Below are positions 1 to 13,380 of a DNA stretch of 64,000 nucleotides, piece after piece. How positions within the stretch are numbered: the stretch's first letter is position 1; each line of letters starts with the position of its first letter. Under the pieces are notes generated by a model that was not told the origin of the DNA, searched no databases, and worked only from the letters and a program-made list of their open reading frames with translations. Source of the stretch: Rhipicephalus microplus (taxonomy: Eukaryota > Arthropoda > Arachnida > Ixodida > Ixodidae); assembly GCF_043290135.1 (NCBI RefSeq), contig NC_134710.1:317449616-317513615 (forward strand). The letters run 5' to 3'. Made by a program: the position numbers and the translations under genes.

Positions 1-999
1 TCTAACTGGAGCGGCACATGTATGATGTAAGAAAGAAGCTTTCGTCCAACGTGCGGGCCCAACACACAGAAGCAACTGACTACGAAATAGACTGGAAGAA
101 GGTGAAATTACCAAAATAAAGGGAAAAGAATTTGACTTCCGGGCTATATCTAGACTCTCTGACAATTCGGACAACAACGGGGCACATTCTTAAGAGTAAT
201 GACAATGACAGCAGCTTCCCCCGGTTATACACACCTACATCCTATTTTGAAATATACATAACTGGACTGTTCGCACATTCATTTTTAGTTGTGACCATGG
301 CTTTCATGCGGAAACTTAAATGTCCCGCTTTAATGCGAGCATTCATGGTCGGTGCTCATGTTAACCCCATAGTAGAATAACAATCACAACACAAAAAGAG
401 AGAGGTGACAGTGGCACTGCAAGCCGCCATGAGAGTACCCTCACGTATGTAGCGCACTGTGGCATGCCGCCGGTAACTTTTGCTGTCTTTCCGGATTGTG
501 TAGTCTGCATAAGTCCGCACGCATGAAGCCAGAGCAAAACAACGCTGTTCAAAAATGAAAACACAGCAAAGTCATGGTAAAATCACACATGCAACTGCCA
601 GCTTTCCTTTGCCAGTGCGAGGCGAGATCACGCGATCCAACCCTGCACGTCACAGCGCTTGCAGTACTCACGCATCCGGTGGTGAGCCTCATGCCCAATA
701 TGTTAGGGAAACTGCATGACCGACCCTTGGTACACTGGACGGTGCAGCAAGCAATAGAAGAAGACGCGAGTGGTCGGTGCAGGATAAATCAGTGGTCGAA
801 AAGACAGTCACAAGACACTTTTCGAAAACAGTCAACCATAGATTTTTGGCTCTCTAACGCATTTGTAAGTAGTGTAAAAAATACTTTGTATATTATAGAA
901 ACCACACGTCAGTGAATTGCTGAATCAAACCCTTTTATAACATACTCTATCTTTTCATGCTAGTTTTGGTTCGTGTCAAACATCAGTTAACAAAAAATT
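1..999. other. No recognisable gene
   Basis: AT-rich DNA with only short open frames. The longest (574-915, plus, 113 codons) matches no family I recognise and has no convincing splice signals, so I do not call it a gene. Confidence 0.5.
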
Positions 1000-1190
1000 A
1001 GAGCTCACCCAAACTCACTTATACATACTTCGCGCCTGGGGCTCACTCTGACCCACCAAAAGGTTCTTAAACCAGACTCGCTCAGCCTCAAGCTCGCTAA
1101 GATATTACTCACCCTTACTCACTCAAGCACATGGCTTTATTTGAGTATGAGTGAGTCTCGAATAAGTCAACTCATAAGTGAGTTGCTGAC
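1000..1190. repeat. Degenerate ACTCAC-rich palindromic repeat
   Basis: The stretch is rich in ACTCAC/GAGTGA words and is flanked by an 11-bp perfect inverted repeat (AACTCACTTAT at 1012-1022 and its complement at 1174-1184). It looks like a decayed non-autonomous element. No coding potential is visible. Confidence 0.35.
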
Positions 1191-1659
1191 CTAAGGTGTC
1201 AAGTTAAGGAGACGATCACAGAGCACCCAAACTTAATAGGATAGATTAAATCGATCGATCAGATAGATACTACACAGACTGACTGACAGACAGATATGGT
1301 TAAGGTGCTTTTAGTTCGCTAAAAAATGGTCTGCTTTAAAGAGCAGGTGACTACCAGGAGCTCAGCTCTTAAGGGCAGCGTCGCTTTGAGACTTTAGCTT
1401 TTCTGGTTTCTACGAATAGAAAGCACTTACGAGACATTTTGAAACTTGCCACTCTGTACTAGCAGTGGTGTCCAAGCGATAGCTGACACACTGCCCTAAA
1501 CAAGCCTTGCAATGCAAACCACAGGTCAACAGCACGAGAAAAAAAGGAAGTCCTTGCTATCATGCCGGCACGACAACACTTGCTAGACTAAAAAAAGAAA
1601 TAATTGGAAAACTGATGTGTTTTTGAAACACCCGACAGCGTTGTACAGCCCTTACAAAA

Positions 1660-1918
1660 ATCCTATATATGGACTTATATAAAAATCCCCATATATGGCT
1701 ACATCAGGAATTGGGCATATCTGGTCCATATATGGAATCCCCACATATGGGCCGTATATAACCTGATATGTCCAAATCCTGATATAGCCATATATGGGCC
1801 TTATATCCCCATATATGGGTGTTGCTGTATATGGCCATATATTGCTATATATAGAAGCATTCATATAAGGTCTTATATGGATGCTTTCATATATGGCCTT
1901 ATATGGATACTTTTATAT
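1660..1918. repeat. TATATGG palindromic repeat array 1
   Basis: About 260 bp of imperfect tandem CATATATGG/CCATATAT words, many self-complementary. Five stretches fit CC(A/T)6GG exactly, starting at 1689, 1726, 1788, 1809 and 1897. The same repeat type recurs at 8655-8912. It is non-coding; the open frame across it (minus, 1864-1652) is only a translation of the repeat. Confidence 0.8.
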
Positions 1919-2255
1919 AAAACCATTCAAATGATTCAACTATATTAGTTCAGCCTGTGTCACCGGCAAAAAATATAGCTGCTCAAATCATTCTCAGCTA
2001 GAAATATACCTGTTTGTTGAAAGGTCTGCATGCAGCCACTATCATCTCCAAAATAAAGGCAGTACATACCCCCTGAACATTCTTGTTCAATTAAGTTATC
2101 CTTATTATATCTCAAGTTATTCTCAACAACTATTTGCTAGAATGTAACTTGGCATCATATTTAAAGTTTGTGGTGGGCACATGTCACTGTTAGTCCACTT
2201 TTCCTGAAGAGATACATTCTTTGTGCTTAAATTTATTGCTTACTTATCGACACTT

Positions 2256-2795
2256 TTTTATTTATCTATTTATTTCATTACCCACAGCACCAATTGGCAT
2301 TACATTGGGGTAGCATTTACGAAAAGTAGAATACAAAAAATACATAGTCAGCCAAACAAATAATCAAAGTCACCTGAATCACAATCTGCAAGAGAAATTC
2401 ATATATAAATCGGAACATGTTCTAACATATAAATCGGAACAATTCTAACATGAAATAAAACAAATATTTGGGAGTGTAGAGGCAATGCTAGAAGGCAGCT
2501 GGTTCCATCTTGTAATTTTTTTTTGTAAAAATCATTTTGAAACACGTCAGTCTTGCATGCGATTATTCTTATCTTGAACCTATGGTCAACACGGTCTGAG
2601 AAATAGTACAGTGCAAGTAGATATTCCGCTTTATCGATTCCGACTTGACAAAAATAAATAGCATAAAAGAACCCAATTTGAGTTTCGTAAAGATATTTTT
2701 CACAGTGTGTTTCTCGCGTGTAAATGGAGCGTCCATAGTCAGTCAAAATGAAATATTGACTTGCTATTGACCGTATGAACTGCGTGTGCATTGAA
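2256..2795 (-). mobile_element. CR1-like LINE 3' end, 5'-truncated
   Basis: On the minus strand a 130-codon frame (2791-2399) resembles the C-terminal tail that follows the reverse transcriptase in CR1/L2-group LINEs: an R-E-x-x-C-E-K-Y block near residue 26, then FYA, then YFSDRVDHRFKIR near residue 65. It is followed by an untranslated region ending in an AATAAATAGATAAATAAA-type tail (2258-2280), typical of LINE 3' ends. No reverse transcriptase motifs precede it, so the copy is 5'-truncated. The assignment is by overall resemblance, so the clade is uncertain. Confidence 0.45.
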
Positions 2796-3576
2796 TAACC
2801 TAAATGAGTTGATAATCAACTTTTAAGGAGTTCGGTCGAAAGTGATTGGTATGCAAGCTTGTTATGTACAAGTATTGTGACTAATGACCTATAGAACGAC
2901 TGCTAAAACTGGTGTCTAAAGGTCTCTGTGCGCGTGGGAACGGAGGCATTTAACAATATTTCTTGCCAACGGGACACTAAAAATGTACTTTGTAAACGTA
3001 ATACGCTTTCAATTTTGCCAATAATGCATCATTAACGTAACAGTGGTAAAGAGCTCATTCTGAAGAAATTCCGGCGTAGGCATCGGCGCCTCTCCGTGAA
3101 AAATTGTCTTGTCAATGATCGAAAATTGAGAGAATGCAAATAAAACAAATATTGTAAATTTTCGGGTTTGTGTGATGATCGAAATCATGCAGGCAATTTG
3201 CATGGCATGCAAGTGCTCTACCACACAGCTATGCATCTGCTTGGAAATAAAGCATGAATAACTTCCTCTTGTTGTAAATGCAAGGAAAATAACTGTCATG
3301 CTTAACAAATACATGTATCCTGACTACAGGTTTTACAACACAACATTTATTATCGCAGCTATATTGCATGATACAAGCGTGCATTGTCATCAAGCATCAC
3401 AGCACGTTATTACCAACGTGACTTTGCGGTCTAAAGACAGCCAACCATTACAAAAGGCACACTGGTTACTGCACGTATTCCCTCACGACTGCGTAGTGGG
3501 TGCATAAAGTTCTAAAACATTTTACACACATTATATTGAGAAGCACGTTCTGCTGGGCGAGTTGGTACTTCATCTT
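2796..3576. other. No recognisable gene
   Basis: AT-rich sequence with short frames only. I see no repeat, RNA gene or splice-bounded exon here. Confidence 0.5.
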
Positions 3577-4219
3577 AACTTAGTTGCGCGAAAAAATTTG
3601 AAGTGCGAAAGGAAGACACCTGGACACAGCGCACACTAACAACTGAAACTTCATTGGAGAAAACAGACATATGTATGCGGTTACGACAACACGTGAGGTG
3701 GAAAAAAATGACTAGATGAGCAGACATCTGATCATTTTCTTTCACAGTGTGGACATCGTGTGGTGGACGGCACTGCGCTGCCGTGTGGGAAGTATTATTT
3801 AGAATTTATTTATATAGTTGTAGATCACAAAGCTTCTCTAAAGAAATTAACAACCATTCTCTAATCATTCATCATATTGTAGTGAGTGTGGCTGCGCGCC
3901 CTTGTTTGGAATACGGTAGTTAAAGCTAGATTCAGTGACACGGTATAGCGCGGGAAATCGGAGAGGCGTATTTCATAAACAAAGCTGGGGATTCATGTGT
4001 CACGTAACTCTCACTTATGTTGCTTGCTACTGAGGTAGCTTTCCTGGAAGCGCATCATTTATACAATCTGTCTGCTCATCTAATCCTTTTCTTTCACCGC
4101 ACGGGTTCTCGTAACCGCATATATACATATGTCTGTTTTCTCCAACAATGTTTCAGTTGTCAGTGTGTGCTGCGTCTAGGTGTCTTCCTTTTGTATTTCA
4201 ATTTTTTCGCGCAACTTGG
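3577..4219. mobile_element. Foldback element with ~150-bp inverted arms
   Basis: The left arm (3577-3725) and right arm (4069-4219) are reverse complements with scattered mismatches and small indels. Shared blocks include TTGCGCGAAAAAAT, GGAAGACACCT, GAGAAAACAGACATATGTAT and GATGAGCAGAC. The central ~340 bp is non-coding. The outer ends converge on AACTTAGTTGCGCG versus ACCAAGTTGCGCG. This architecture fits a foldback or long-TIR MITE. No transposase is present and no clear target duplication was found. Confidence 0.6.
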
Positions 4220-7202
4220 TAATTACATAATATTTCTTGTTCTTTAAACTATGTTACCCCTTTTTTACACAAAATGCAGCCATGTTCGAAACCTTCATTG
4301 AGACACTTTCAACCTTCTCAATTACACAGTACTATTCCACAATTAAATTTGTTCAAGTAGCATCATACAATCAAGAGTACACACTAAGTGATTGAATTAC
4401 GCACAAAAAACAGGATCGATACTGCTATCACGTTCAACTGTGAAAAATGGAGCTTAACGGTCCCCCTATTTTTTCACGCAGTAGCAAGCCCTAATGCATC
4501 ATACCAATTTATTTGTCGGCTTGCGTAAATCCATCTACAGTGCTCACGGATTAAAACGTGACATCGCATTATTTTATGTAACTATGTATGCGGGTATGCG
4601 CAGTTCCTCAAGATAACCACGCGATGTTGCGACATCAGTAACGATAATGTCGCCTGTGATGTACGCATTGCAGTCAAATTTACACTTATATCACCCTGAT
4701 TGTAGATGGCGGAAACGAAATTACGGGTTATTCTTAAGTTGTTTTCATTTAGATCCGTGACATAGCACCCTGTTTTGAAGAATCAAACTAGCAACAAAAT
4801 TTTAACTGCGTGTCCTTATCAAAACACGCGTAAATATAAAAACAAGTGGAACGTAGACGAAGAAAGATAAATCCAAACGCAAGACAAATTCAAACGTGGG
4901 CTCATAAATCTCATGACACCCTTGGAGTTGGAGATATGCAACTCTTCTTTATTTGTAATTGCGCAAGTTGTAATTTATTCTTGGTTTTTCCTCAAGCGTT
5001 AAAATGAGAAAAATACAACACAAGTATATTTACATCAATATATTTATGAAAAGTACAATGCACGAAACCAACAATTTCCTGGCGTAGATTTTTTGATTAA
5101 ATAGAGCACTGTCTGGATCAAGTGAAAAAAAAAAGAAAGTGTTGTCGTATCGCTTAAACAAAACAGCCTAATGACGTAACCACGATTAGCATAAAGTTAT
5201 TTACTCAGCAAGCATGCAATGTGGTATGTTTTCGAGTTATCATAATATTTATGAACAACGTGCGAAGGTAATGAAAATGATGAACTTACCTTAACATTTA
5301 ACCGAGACTTGTCTTTCAAGGAGCCTGTTAATCCTGATAACCTATTCACACCTTAAAGCCACCACGTCCATTCGTACTGCTTTAGGAAGAAGTTTTGAAG
5401 GAACGCTTGCCCGCAAGCGTGGGTTTCCATTTTTTTCTCGCACGAAAAGGTGACGATCGCCAATCCAGCAGCGTACAGACGCACACGCACACAAAAACAC
5501 TTCCACGTCCATCCACAATTTCGCCACGTACAGCGAAGTAGATTCCTGAGAGCTGCGCGATTATCTTGTGTAAATTAGAGCAGTAGTTGAACACGAAATA
5601 AGAGCAAAAGGAATGAAAATTAACAAACTCGATCAGCACGGCACCCATGACTCGGGCGAGCAAAAAAGCAACAATGGCGCGGATGGATACAGTGCATGCC
5701 ATGCACATCACAATGAACATTACATTACTCCTCGAGATCAATGGTTTACGCACTTTTCACTAGAACTAAATTTTCCTGAGCTTATTGGCGAACGACGTTT
5801 CATTTTTTAACAATTATTGACGCAATGTTATTACCATACGACTGAATGTTTGTGCAAACCATTTTCTTCGTCGTTACTTGAAATGGGCCGCGGCACTCTC
5901 TTTCCTGCTGTGTCGACAGACTAGTGTAAGCCACGTCAGGGCTGCAGGGCGCCTACGTGCGCTTCTTCGAACTACGTTCTCCGAATTGTCCACCCATCCG
6001 ATGGGCGCCCTTTTTTGTATTTTTTTTACTGTGCGCACCCCTTGCAACCAATGCAGTCAGGCGAGTTTTTTCGAACAATGGATTTCAACTTACTCCCGCG
6101 AGCCGAAAAAGCTGCACGTGGAGGACCTTTGAGACAGGCATTCCGTGGAGCTGAAATCACTGCTTCGTGTACGCTGGCTACGAAGACGCGTTTCAGCCAA
6201 ATTTTCATCCTATTTCGCAAGGACTTATAATGATAATAATATAATTCAATCAACCAATAATCAATCAATCATTTTTAACGTATACAAGAACAACCACAGG
6301 GTTTTTCACGCTGGTGCGCGCGAAAATAAAACAAAAATAAACAATACATTACAGACTGTCCACAGAAAAGCAAATCAATGAAAAGAGCAAAAACGAGCTG
6401 TCGAAAAAAATCAATGCACAATGAGAACAAAAAACAAAAGAGTAGATATTCATGGAATGGGACTGAAAAATAATGTGGAATATACACAACCGTGCCGAAG
6501 GCTTCCTGAAAGACGGAAAAGGAAAGAATCTGTGCATATGCAAATCTACGTTAGGACAGGGCAGCCCTCACTGACAAAACAAAATGACTGTAGACTATGA
6601 AAAACATAACGAATCAAGAAAGTTGACGTTTGAGAGACTCGGTATTCTGTAAAGAATAGAGTGTTGAAAGAAGCTGGTAGGTACATGCAACGGTCGATTC
6701 TCTCTCGATAACTTACGCAAAGTTTGAAAATTATTACAACCGAGAAGGGCAGAATATCTCACCCTGAACTAGCTTGTAAATAAATAACAGCTTAGCGCGA
6801 TTTTGCCGGCCAATAACTGATGGCAAATATAATATTCCAGCAGTGTTGAAAGTATTCTAGTGAAACGATGGGGGTAAATGCTTATGAAATTTTTCTGGAC
6901 TCACTCAGTGGCGCTACTGCTGGATTTAGCAAGGCCATTCCAAATCAGATGTGCATATGTACTCAAGTTGAGCACAACATGTCACGGTGTACCATTTGTA
7001 GAAGGCTGTAGGAGAACCGGATTCTCGCGAGATGTTGAGCCAACAGGAAGAGAATGAAGGCCTCGCATGGCAGCACATTTAATGCAAGTAGAAAAAATTC
7101 AGCATGCTATTAAAAAGAACACCAAGATAACTGATCTCATAAAACTTACATAACGACACAGTATGACAGCATATGGATTTGCTGTTGGACGTTTTGCGAA
7201 AT
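4220..7202. other. No recognisable gene
   Basis: AT-rich intergenic DNA. The open frames at 5382-5810 and 5878-6540 overlap each other on both strands and show no family motif. The TCAATCAATCAATCAT run near 6248-6271 resembles a SINE tail, but no SINE body precedes it. Confidence 0.5.
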
Positions 7203-7217
7203 ACAACAACAACAACA

Positions 7218-7256
<39 letters not shown>
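7203..7256. repeat. (CAA)n and (TAA)n microsatellite
   Basis: A short CAA run (7203-7219) is followed by an uninterrupted TAA run (7221-7255). Confidence 0.9.
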
Positions 7257-7257
<1 letters not shown>

Positions 7258-8654
7258 ACTTATATCATTCTGACATGGCCGAAAATATCTAGCCACATTG
7301 AATGAAATGCCAGTGTCCTGGTGCCCATGAATCTCTATACGCGAGTGTGCACTTGCGCAGTTTGGTGAGTATGTACCGGCATACATATCTTATAAGTAAG
7401 TGCACTACCGTGTTGGTGTTGAAAGGATATGTTCGCAAGCAGTTTGAATCGTTACGCGCCTGCACAGCAAGGGGCTGTTTACATAATGTAGAGTTTGGCT
7501 TAGGTATCACGCCAGCCCGCAAAAAAATGTGTCATACTAATTGTATTCGCAAGGCAATGTTTAGGCTAATCCTGATAATGGCACGTGCGCTTTAGTGACC
7601 TCGACCAAGTAATGACACACCGACACAAAATAGAAGTTCTGTGAATTCGGCAGCCTACGTTAAATGTTGCTATAAAGCTTCAGCATTTCATTACATGGTC
7701 CATTAAATATGTATCACGTGTGAGTCAGTTGCACCTTTCTTAACGTACATGTCTATGACGTGAGATTTATTTGACGCTTGCAAACATTACAATAAATTAA
7801 TTGTTCACTTGTGCAATCATAAAATTTTTGGTAAATTTACTATGTGCACAGCCAGGAACATTATACGTAGCCAAAGGAAACGCAAGATGTATTTTTGCAA
7901 TAAATTAGTACAACTTCCATCTTGAATGTAATCACAATAGTGCCTGCAAGTTGCATTCACGTAAGTTCTTTTTGTTTTTGAAAATACTCCCTTAAACATT
8001 GCACTGCGCATGCAATTTTAGTAAATGGCTGCTGAAAGCAATCGCAGATGAGGGGTCAACAGGATTAATAGAAATCTTGTTATGTGAAGGGAGCATATAG
8101 CCATCAAAACTTTCAAATAATCAGAAATTTTGCCCACCGATGTGGAAGCTAAAAGTGCATTGAAATTACTATTTCTTGCTGCCACTTTAAACAATGCATT
8201 ATTGTGAACAATATAACTTGCATGCATTTTGTCTTTACATAATACTATATATTATTGCTCTATAATAATAGCGAGGTTCGGAAGCTTCAATACGTTTTGT
8301 GACTTGACACGATTCCTTCCTCGTAAAACATGTCTGCTCTTGTATACATTAGTTACGTCGTATTAATTGCAACTTATTGTTTCAAACCTAAATGCCATGA
8401 AAAATGTACGAGTTAAATTACACGAATGCATGCATATATGCATTCATCTGAGTTGCAACTATCACGTACACAAAGCTGACCTGAAATTTCGGTTTTTTTG
8501 CATGGCAGAAACAACATATATATTTAATACTCCTATTGTTATGAAAAATAAGCAGGTCAGCTTTGTGTACAAATTGTTATATATTACAATTCACATAAAA
8601 GTGTGATCACGGTGCTAAATATATACGTGGTTCATCCCAAATAAGAGAGCACTT
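7257..8654. other. No recognisable gene
   Basis: AT-rich sequence with frames under 100 codons on both strands. Nothing supports coding or RNA function. Confidence 0.5.
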
Positions 8655-8912
8655 CCACATATAAGGACCCACTTGATATGTTATATATGGTGTGGCCGTG
8701 CCTTATTTGGCCGGATTTGACTCCTTATATGGGCCAACCGCGTCATATATGGCCGTATATAACCCCATACATGAACCGACTCCGCCAGATATACATCCAT
8801 ATATGCTCATATCTGGCCACATATGCTGCCATATATGCTTATATGTGGCCACATATGCTGCCATATATGCTTATATATGGCCAGATATAACTTATATATG
8901 GGCCATGTATGG
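8655..8912. repeat. TATATGG palindromic repeat array 2
   Basis: Second array of the family at 1.66-1.92 kb. It has repeated CATATATGG, GCCATATATGC and TTATATGTGGCC words, with two near-identical ~30-bp units around 8815-8880. Exact CC(A/T)6GG boxes start at 8701 and 8723. The 70-codon plus frame across it is a product of the repeat. Confidence 0.8.
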
Positions 8913-10337
8913 CGTTTCCGTAAGGGCTAGACCTTGTGTAGAATCTGCTGTCAACTAGTAGACAGCGAGCGCATTTCTGCAATGTAAAAGGCTGAACGCG
9001 CTACACCTGTGCAGGCATGGAATGTCCATATTAACGTGTGGTGGCAGATAAGGGCGGCAGTGCCAACAAATTTTCGTGTGCCATTTTGCTCATACTGAGG
9101 AAACTAGGATGCCAAAAAATATTTGCAGGAAATTAACCTCTATGTTATTTGACTTTTGACTTCATCGTGGCTGACGCGAAGGGCCAGATCTCTTGCTCAT
9201 TTTGCAGCTTACAATTAAGTGCCTGTTTATGTTCTCCGCTCTATCCATATGTGGGACAGCATAGGCACTCATCGCAGCACGCTCTTTCATGCCATGCCAG
9301 AATGAAACAGTTTTCGCACCGTGTGAATGCAGGCACAGACAAACCGGCCTTGTGCACGAGCTTCAAAACTGCATCACGGCTACTCATGTTTGCCTCTGCC
9401 GCTGTTTACAGCATTACTTTGTCGATTACATTGCGATAACAATTAAATATTAGCCACGTAGCTTCTGCATGTAATCAATTCTCATCTATTGAACTGGTTG
9501 TGCTCGAACATGTTGCTTATTGTTACTTGTTTATTGTGGAGTTTAATAAGGTAACATTTGGTGGTGTGGTTTGCACACGTATTGCTTCACTATGTGTACT
9601 TTTAAAGCATTGCATGTCCTCTTTCAGAGGGGGCGGCCAATTTCACAAGTGCGAAATGAATGCTGTGACCCTCCCCCTGATATCATTATTATTTTTGTAC
9701 CCCAAGAAGAGCAAATATGTTATTTCAAATGGTGATCCTCCTTCATAAAAAATCTTGTATTCACCTTTGTGTGCCATAAAATGTTATTAGATGTCTCAAG
9801 TGTGTCAACAATGTTCAAAACTGAAAAAATTGCGGTTCTGGCAAATCTTTTACCCTTACATTTGGGTGCGCTCCCACTCTTTACGCACAAATATGGTTTC
9901 GTAAATGTTCAGTAGGCGATACACAACTGCTCTGCTACAAAAGACGGGAAATTGTAAGTTGCAAATAAGTCCCGAAAGTGATGACGTGAACCCAAATATT
10001 TTACACCTACTGTGCTGTTTACGAGAACATGCCCCCCCCCCAAAGGGTATTCAATGAAATACCAGCTAATCAGCAGGATACGCTTCTGATTTTTTCTTTT
10101 TCACGCACAGAAGACAAAAAGCTTTAAAATTTTTACTTGTGTGTTAATGCTACATATAGCGTACGTTGATGACTATAGCAGCAAGGCAATATTTATTTGA
10201 AATATAAAGAAATGATAAAAAGTTTCATTTCAAGTTAGATGTGTGATAAATTGGAGGGGCTATTTGTAAGTATTCTATCTAGAACAGGGCAGACATGAAA
10301 ACAAAAGAATGAAATGGAGCCACACTAGATTGGTCAA
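8913..10337. other. No recognisable gene
   Basis: No family motif or splice-bounded frame is visible. A C11 run sits near 10031. Confidence 0.5.
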
Positions 10338-10370
10338 GGCTATTCTCATGGTCAAGACATGAGAATAGCC
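10338..10370. repeat. Perfect 13-bp hairpin
   Basis: GGCTATTCTCATG (10338-10350) and its exact complement (10358-10370) flank a 7-nt loop. Confidence 0.8.
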
Positions 10371-12873
10371 ATGGAAGGTGCATAGAATGGGTGGAGGCCA
10401 CATTGCGTCAATAAAATGGAGACAAAATGGCATACGAAAGGCATGAATTCGATTGAAATGAAGCGCTTGAGACCAAAGAAACGAATTAGCCTGTTTTGCA
10501 CCTCACTAGCTTACTATAATGCTGCTGCGAAAATCACAACAAAACGATTCCTCCAAATTGCAACACCACCTAGCGTCTACTCAAGACACAAATAAATGGC
10601 TGAAATCATCTCAGTCTGCAATCTCAAGCATTGAAAAACAACACGTGTCAATATTAAAGATGTGCTGTATTCATTTTATATTTTTACACGTGTTGAAAGC
10701 ATTTCCGAATTCTTTTAGCTTGCCTACAAGCTTTTTGATCCTTCTTGTTCTTTCATTCTATCTCCTCCCCTTCTAAATAAAATGCTTACAAAGTAACCCC
10801 CACGTCGACATAGGCCGTTTCTAGTGAATTACACTTTGCAATGGGGTAACAGAGCTTCCTTAGCCTCCAGCGGTGTCTCGCTATAGCCTCTTCTGAGCCG
10901 CCCTGCATTGTTCCTCATGAATAGCAAATAAATAAAGCAGTCCTTATTTATATTCCGGTGATCGCTCCAGTCCATCTCAAGGGCCCCTAAACTACCTCCT
11001 ATATTTTTTCTTCAAACCTTTGAAGTAAACACGTGCATCATATGCAAAATGCTGCATGATCAATGATTCTTCACGTGGCAGCTCAACAAGCCGCCAGTGC
11101 TCCACAAATTCCAAGAGACAATTCCCCCATGCCTTTCGGGCTGGCACGTGACATCAAGAAGCTGAATCTTACGTGCAGAATAAGTATGCAGCAATTGGTC
11201 AAGAAAGAACCTATGACTTCCTGTTAGCCTTCCATAAGCTGTCCACGCCACTCGTCGTTTGTCGTGATGCCCGCATGCATGCACGTGCTTGCAAATCAGG
11301 TACTATGGTTCATAGGGCAGGGTTCATACCGACACTATTCGTACAAGCACCGGCTGGCACAGCAACAGCGATTCGTCAACGAGCACACAGTTGACAGAGG
11401 GTGGAGTCGCGGCAACTGTAACAAGACAGTGTTTGGAGCAATATATCATTGATTATGTAAGCCACGCAAGATTGGAAGAGATGTTCGGCAAGAGGGCAAA
11501 ACGGCTTCGGGAGAGGTACCAACAGAGGGTAGTGAAAAGAAGAATGAAAGAAGTGATTACCATGCTTAGATAATCAAACGCATTTAACTCCGCTATTACA
11601 GCACCGTTTCAAAAATTTTAACGGCTTTATGGCTGTTGTGCACTTGCGCACACCTTCTTCACCACAACTGAAAGTCCACCTCCGGGTGGTTAAATATTGC
11701 ATCTGGTTTCTGGCTGCATGCAGTATAGCACATATTGCGTGCCAGCACTGTTCAGGTATTAAAATAATTCTTGGTGTATAGCTGTGAGATTGGTGGCCTC
11801 GAAATCAAGCGGAAAATGTTTAGACCAGCAATGCTATTTTCACTGATACACACTGTCGAACGTGGGACTCTGGTGCAGCATGGCATAATCTACATTGATT
11901 TTGTTAGGATGGTGCAGGAAACTTATTTTGGCACATTTGTGCGCAGAATCTGCATCACTCGATAAAGAATGATGGGCGTTTACATTATTAAAACCACACG
12001 AAGCTAACAGACAATGCAAACAGGAATTCAGATGAATTATTACTTGAAATTGCATATTTTGTTCTGACTCGCCGCGAGGGAATTTTCAAACCAGAGTGAA
12101 AGGTGTTGTTGGGCTATCAAAGCAAGAAAAAACGAAAACGTAACTCAGAACTCCTTTTGTTGTCTGCCAAGCTAACCCCACCCCACTAGTAGCAACATAA
12201 TGACCACCACAACTTTCTTTACTGCGAAGTAACTGACATAAATGTTGATGCCACTTTCATTTACTCGTATTGATGTCACGAAGCTTTTAAACGTCGCTGC
12301 TCATTATATCTAATGTAGCTAGCAAGTTGCACAAGCCTTGTCTAGCGTACTAACCTCCCACACAGAAAACTTCCTCTAGTTGCAATGGGCCACGCTCCAC
12401 ATAATGGCCACGCTGAACCCACGGCAGACTGCAGTAGTTGGCCTTGTTTTAGGTGCATCGTAAACACGCGGTTATGCAAAATGGTGCGACATGTGCGACG
12501 TGTATGCACCACTTAGCTCACACTACCGATCCACTGCACAAGTTTGACACCCATGCACATAAAATTAGCATTGGTGACAGGCAGGCACTTTTCTAAAAGA
12601 CATCCGAGACATCGGCAGACAACACAGGCTCCCGTCATGTTGCGGTAAGCTTACACAAGTTGCACATTAAAAGATTACCTGTACTCTACTATGTACCCTC
12701 AAATCGAAATAAAAAAGATCGATCACTCGGGTCGCACGTGCGTGGCTAACCGCAACTATTCGTCCTACTTACACGCCGAATACTCGCACACTACGGTGAG
12801 CGGTTGATTAAAGTGCACGTGACATGTATGAACAAGAAGGCACTCGTACAGAATAACAGTAACTTATACTCAC
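10371..12873. other. No recognisable gene
   Basis: The 60-codon plus frame 11391-11573 has a charged, helix-prone end rich in R, K and E, but no start, splice site or family match supports it. AATAAA words near 10770 and 10930 have no associated gene. Confidence 0.45.
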
Positions 12874-13020
12874 AAATGTAATCTGGCTTGTCGCTGCCGT
12901 TGCTGAGGCAGCTGAAATTTTGTTTTCTCTGCCCAGAACCCGGATGACAAAATCAGTGTTGCCAGGTCTTGGTAAGGGAGCGTCGATGAAATAGGACAAA
13001 ATCGCCCGAAATGTGGCCAC
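12874..13020 (-). other. Possible exon with strong splice donor
   Basis: On the minus strand an open stretch of about 49 codons ends at a consensus donor (CATTT|GTGAGTAT, boundary at 12874/12873). There is no ATG, and an in-frame stop lies just upstream, so it would be a 5' exon or a fortuitous frame. The encoded peptide is not recognised. Confidence 0.2.
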
Positions 13021-13380
13021 GGAAGTATTTATTCACAACAAAACCAAAAATGATTTCAAGTCTCTTTAACAAAAGTGATATTTAGCACTCAGAAAGGCAG
13101 CGATGGTGTAGTCAACCAGCAAATGTCAAAATATACTGTCGCTCAGCTTGGCGAGCTAGTATCACGACCGAGGTCGTGGTTGGCGCAAAAGACTGTGAAA
13201 CAATTTTTTTAAATGAAGTAGCATGCACTTGATAACTTTTATATAGCACCAGCTGTCTGTATATCCAACAAAACAAGCGTATTACTTCTTACGACTGCGC
13301 TAAGCTTGAGTTGCGTGTCACATGGACACCTATCATAGCGGAAGGAATAAGACAGTCGCAATCTGCTAATCGTGACTGTC
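13021..13380. other. No recognisable gene
   Basis: Nothing beyond short frames and a small GACAGTC/GACTGTC inverted pair just before the next hairpin. Confidence 0.5.

Noticed and set aside
574..915. 113-codon frame ending with a KQSTIDFW-type stretch, which looked like a transposase C-terminus or PCNA-binding motif
   Set aside because: Motif spacing does not fit either, and no further domain supports it.
11391..11573. Charged helical 60-codon frame
   Set aside because: No start, splice site or family resemblance.
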